Shown in pieces: positions 60,801-64,000 of a stretch of DNA of 64,000 nucleotides (position 1 is the first letter of the stretch; every line of letters starts with the position of its first letter). Made by a program: the position numbers and the translations under genes. This stretch comes from Turnera subulata (Eukaryota > Streptophyta > Magnoliopsida > Malpighiales > Passifloraceae). The stretch covers positions 54,903-118,902 of the forward strand of contig JAKUCV010006658.1 in NCBI GenBank assembly GCA_028386065.3, written 5' to 3'. A model generated the notes under the pieces. That model worked only from the letters and a program-made list of their open reading frames with translations. It was not told where the DNA came from and searched no databases.

Positions 60801-60830
60801 AACATTTATTAAGTGATTATGCCATTAAGT
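57815..60830 (+). pseudogene. Gene copy C: pseudogene with remnants of both tail exons
   Basis: Upstream from AGTACGTCGGGAGGCACC it matches copy A from 24911. Exons 58424-58458, 58567-58644 and 58748-58850 are intact and read like copy A. Exon 4 (58956-59180) carries a rearranged stretch and an in-frame TAA near 59040 before K-W-H-H-V-N-F-Y-G-Y. The copy A-type last exon (59712 on) stops at a TAA near 59804. Further down, 60372-60443 is a decayed CxxC-type exon (C-S-G-E-R-D-A-V-S-I-A-H-P), missing two of the cysteines. The TATA box is also changed (TTATGAAT, near 58096). The right end is cut by the copia fragment. Confidence 0.85.
60541..60554 (+). mobile_element. 14-bp LINE-tail insertion with perfect 17-bp TSD
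   Basis: TCGAC plus nine A between two identical copies of AATGTTCTTATGAACTT (60524-60540 and 60555-60571). Copy B carries an uninterrupted counterpart (AAGTTCTTGATGAACTTGAA near 44237). Confidence 0.8.
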
Positions 60831-60869
60831 GTTTGATGGATAACTTAATCAAGAAACAATTCCAAAACA

Positions 60870-62302
60870 CTAAGGTCTGCTCAAGGATAGAGGCGAGAAG
60901 GTGTACAATCCATTTTTACTCGTTCCTGTAATGAGGGGCATCTTGGTGGTTCGGTCCTTTACAAAAAAGAAATCGGGGTGAAATTCAAAAAATACATCAT
61001 TATCACGGGTAAATTGCTGAACAGATAAAAGAGATTTAGTGATTTCAGGAACGTGCAGAATATTGTTAAGGAGTAAAGGTCTGGAAGAGGAAGGGAGAGT
61101 TGAGTTACCAACACCCGAAATGGAGAGATCATGACCATTGCCCACTTGTACTGTGTCGCCTCCAGTATACTCAGAGTAGGGCTGAATGCTATGATGATCA
61201 TGGGTGACATGATGACTGGCACCTGTATCCGGAATCCATTGATTAATGGAATAAGGATGAGTCACAGAATTTACCGAGGGAGCAGAGGATCCATATCGTT
61301 GATAACAGTTTGGGGCTGTATGACCCACTCGATTACAAATTTGGCACCATGGCCGATTGGACTCAGGAGTGCGATAAGAACGAGAATCATTGTATGGCCT
61401 GGATGATCCACCACGGTTGTTGCACCCACGACCATGCCGTCCTCGGCCTCCACGAGAAGGGGAAGGCTGAAACTGCTGCCTCTGTGTAGTATTTGCCGTT
61501 GGAGTTAGGTAGGCAGGAGCATCTTTGGAAAGTGCATCAGCAGGAGAGGAAGGCTCAAGAGATAACGTCTTCACTGGATCACGATTCAAGAATTCACAGC
61601 TCATCAGTGCTCCCTGCAATTTAGAGAAAGAAAATGGCTCTGGTCGAGCAGTGATAGTTGTGGCAAAAGTCTTGAGATCCGGTTGCAGACCCCGGACAAG
61701 GCTGATCTGGAAATCAATCGCAGATAAAGCTTGACCACTGGCGGCAAGTTCATCAGAATACCGCTTAGCATGGTTCATATATTGTAACACTGGTTCATCA
61801 GGATTTTGTGTGATTTGCTGCAAGGCAGTATGTATGGCCATTAGCCGAGCTTGATTAGGAGAGGCGAGAGAAGATACGAGGGCATCCCAGGCATCCTTGG
61901 ATGTCTGCTTGCCAACAACATTTGGGAAAACTTCAACAGAGATAGAAGAATTGATGGTGCTAAGGATTGCTTGATCCTGTTGCACCCATCGAGCATAGGC
62001 AGGGTTGGGCTTAAGAACACCATCATCACCAATAATCATGGCGGGTGGACAAGGGAAGCCACCACTGACATAGCCAAGAACTCCCTGTCCTGCCAAAAAG
62101 GGTTCAATCTGAGCCCTCCAAAACACATATTAGTATGGGCTAATTCAATGGACACAAATTGGTGAGAATTACTAAGGGACTGGACACCATCAGGTTGAGC
62201 AACAGGAACAATAACAGTAGCACCAGACGTCGTGGAGGACCCGGAGCCTGAGAGAGGACCGATATTGGGTGTGGAACCAGGTGGTAAGTCGTCAGTGGAC
62301 AT
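60870..62302 (-). pseudogene. Copia gag-protease, frameshifted and truncated
   Basis: Starts MSTDDLPPGSTPNIGPLSG at 62302 and shifts frame by one base near 62130 into a 418-codon frame. Gag continues with F-W-R-A-Q-I-E-P-F-L, then a Gly/Arg-rich stretch and the CCHC knuckle C-Q-I-C-N-R-V-G-H-T-A-P-N-C. The protease motif W-I-P-D-T-G-A-S-H-H follows, then L-L-N-N-I-L-H-V-P. The reading frame ends where the element is cut. Not functional. Confidence 0.9.
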
Positions 62303-62619
62303 GACAAAAACACAGAAAAGAACTGGTAAATAGAAAACAAGAAGACCAAAGAAACGGGCTGCTAAGAAACTAATGCGGTTAAGCGATTAGCTCCGCTACC
62401 ATATAGGAAAATTTAATAGACAGAATGCGTTTGAGAAAGGCATACGTGAAGTGTAGCCCGTATATCCACTATAGAGTGAGACTCATTTACATAGTATAGA
62501 AGTTTACAGTACATGAGATACAAGTGATTGTATTGTAATGAGAGACTAGTAGATTACAGATGACGCTTATCAGATCATTGGCTAAGTGTTATCCTGCACA
62601 TCATTATCTTCTGCTAACA
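60870..62619 (-). mobile_element. 3'-truncated Ty1-copia element
   Basis: A 5' LTR of about 218 bp lies at the right (minus-strand start TGTTAGCAGAAG ends at 62619), followed by a PBS (TGGTAGCGGAGC, 62390-62401), gag and the start of pol. The element stops around 60870 inside the region between protease and integrase; integrase, RT and the 3' LTR are missing. Its right edge meets the duplicated copy D block exactly. Confidence 0.85.
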
Positions 62620-64000
62620 CACATAGAATGGAGCTATGAGAGGAGATATGCATGCAGTCTAAAAAATTCATAATCTAACACCCTGGTGACCCGAAAAGTG
62701 GCAAGCTGAATGCTCTAATTGGCGCTAGTGCTCTACGGGAATTTACCAATATATAGAATGAACTTGATGGCAGAACATCTGAAGGGCAGAGACTTTACAT
62801 GGGGTAATCACTAATCTGTTAGTAAGATAAACAGAGCCTTTGTGGAACCCAATTAGGATATTATGTTCCCATCCTTGATGTCAGTTACAGAGTACAAGGA
62901 ATCTTCTTACCATTGTCCAATTATTCTAAAGCAGGAAGATGTGAATTGGGGTCCTAAACCTTCCAGTTGTTGTTGGTCGTCTGATGCTGCCTTAAAAAAC
63001 ATGTGGGATATTGTCAACTCAAAGTTTACTGGGGATTTTGTATTGTGCGCAAACTCCGTGCCCTGCGGGGTCTTCTTCATGAATGGAATAAGAAGCAGTT
63101 TGGGAACATTGATAGGAGTATTACGTACTGATATTCAGTCTAATTAGTTGAAGTTTACGTGTATGCTTATTCTTAAACATGTAGGCGGTGCTTCGATTGA
63201 TAGGGCTATTACTGATATTCACTCTAATTAGTTCAAGTTTACGTGTATGCTTATTCTTAAACATGTAGGCGGTGCTTAATTGGATTGATAGGGGTATTAC
63301 TGATATTCAGTCTACGTTTAAGTTTACCTGTATGCTTATTCTTAAACATGGAGGCGGTGCTTCGACTTGCATGCATGGGAGATCTGATATATGAGGCCAA
63401 ATTAGTTCATAAACGTCGGTTAAAATCAAAATAACAATAATAAAATATGAACTTTTGTTTAATAGTCCATAAGTTAACTAATTATTTGAATTTTAATTCA
63501 AGAAATTTTTAAGCTTAAAATTTGAAGTAAGATTTCCTAGGACTTATGGACTAGCTCGTATTCATATAAATAGACACCTTATGGCATCAAGACATATACA
63601 AGTTCAACACATATACACGTAAGAAGAGTTTTCTTTAAATTTACCGCAATCGGTGGTGTTCTTGTAAGTACTAAATACGCTCTTGATATATGCTATGTTA
63701 AATTACTGTTTTATAAATCATATTGGTTACCCTTAGGATGATTCGAACTCTCTCCCCTCTTCCATGTGCTTTTTCATTGTACTGTTGTATGGTATACTTC
63801 GTTCATAAGCATGCATCCTAGCCTCCTTGGTGACTTGCTTTAGATATTGCTTATCTTTGTTTATTGAAGTGAAACGAGGTTGCCGGGTAGGCTTGATAAT
63901 ACGTATGGTTCTTTGAGTTTTAGGCCTTGCAGGTTCGTAAGAGTATGGCGCTACTTGTGCTACTGCAGGATTCAATCCCTCCACCACACAGTTTTGTGTA
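62619..64000 (+). repeat. Copy D upstream block: near-identical duplicate of 41311-42697
   Basis: Contains the same LINE fragment (the 94-codon open stretch at 62863-63147 is identical to 41560-41844), the same triple 84-88 bp repeat (63126-63367), the same TATA box and leader exon, and the start of the leader intron. The only differences I saw are a few indels near 62705-62790. Exon 1 should lie about 330 bases past the window end. This is a recent segmental duplication of the copy B locus. Confidence 0.95.

Noticed and set aside
1..64000. tRNA, rRNA, CRISPR, phage or operon-type genes
   Set aside because: None seen; gene structure (introns, TATA boxes) and element types are those of a plant nuclear genome.

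Overview
The window is nuclear DNA of a flowering plant, probably a eudicot; I cannot name the species. It is AT-rich, host coding sequence is sparse and split by introns, and most of it is nested plant transposable elements: Ty1-copia, Ty3-gypsy, L1-like LINEs, a SINE-like retroposon, CACTA, hAT, Harbinger-like and Mutator-like elements. I saw no tRNA, rRNA, CRISPR array or bacterial-type gene structure.

The only apparently functional host genes belong to a small local gene family, apparently DUF3615-like (cystatin/monellin-like domain). Copy A (CDS 26038-27680, five exons, 254 codons plus stop) and copy B (CDS 43029-44151, five exons, 174 codons plus stop) are open with consensus splice sites. 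Copy C (57815-60830) is a pseudogene. Copy A0 (20230-21674) is a 3' remnant. Copy D begins at 62619 and runs off the window; what is visible is almost identical to the region upstream of copy B. Leader fragments of the family also lie at 10140-11240 and 38640-38980. The family has two different terminal exons: a Ser/Thr/Lys-rich tail (copy A) and a short C-x2-C-x7-C-x2-H tail (copies B and A0). Copy C keeps remnants of both.

Layout: 1-1.2 kb, LTR and gag start of a minus-strand copia; about 1.4-6.2 kb, an internally deleted gypsy element split by a copia-type solo LTR; 6.3-9.0 kb, a non-autonomous CACTA element; 9.1-10.1 kb, a long-inverted-repeat element with a degenerate telomere-like core; 10.2-11.1 kb, a retroposon inside a gene-family leader fragment; 12.9-18.6 kb, a young, apparently intact copia that splits a small host ORF; 20.2-21.7 kb, copy A0 with a solo LTR and a SINE-like insertion; 24.8-28.1 kb, gene A; 28.2-34.4 kb, a nearly complete minus-strand LINE inside an older LINE fragment; 35.2-36.6 kb, microsatellite, SINE tail, tandem duplication and solo LTR; 37.8-38.6 kb, a Harbinger-like MITE; 40.2-41.8 kb, Mutator-like and LINE debris; 41.8-44.8 kb, gene B; 45-48 kb, LINE remnants with a solo LTR; 48.9-51.5 kb, hAT and Mutator-like elements; 51.5-57.3 kb, a decayed plus-strand LINE; 57.4-57.8 kb, a fragment of an aromatic amino acid decarboxylase gene; 57.8-60.8 kb, copy C; 60.9-62.6 kb, a copia fragment; 62.6 kb to the end, copy D.

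Because the gene copies are paralogous, several insertions can be read against an uninterrupted paralog, which gives unusually firm boundaries and target-site duplications. The observations most worth following are the gene family with interchangeable last exons, paired 12-bp palindromes at a 20-bp pitch in two different LTRs, LINE 'tail-only' insertions of about 14-23 bp, and a composite Mutator-like element.
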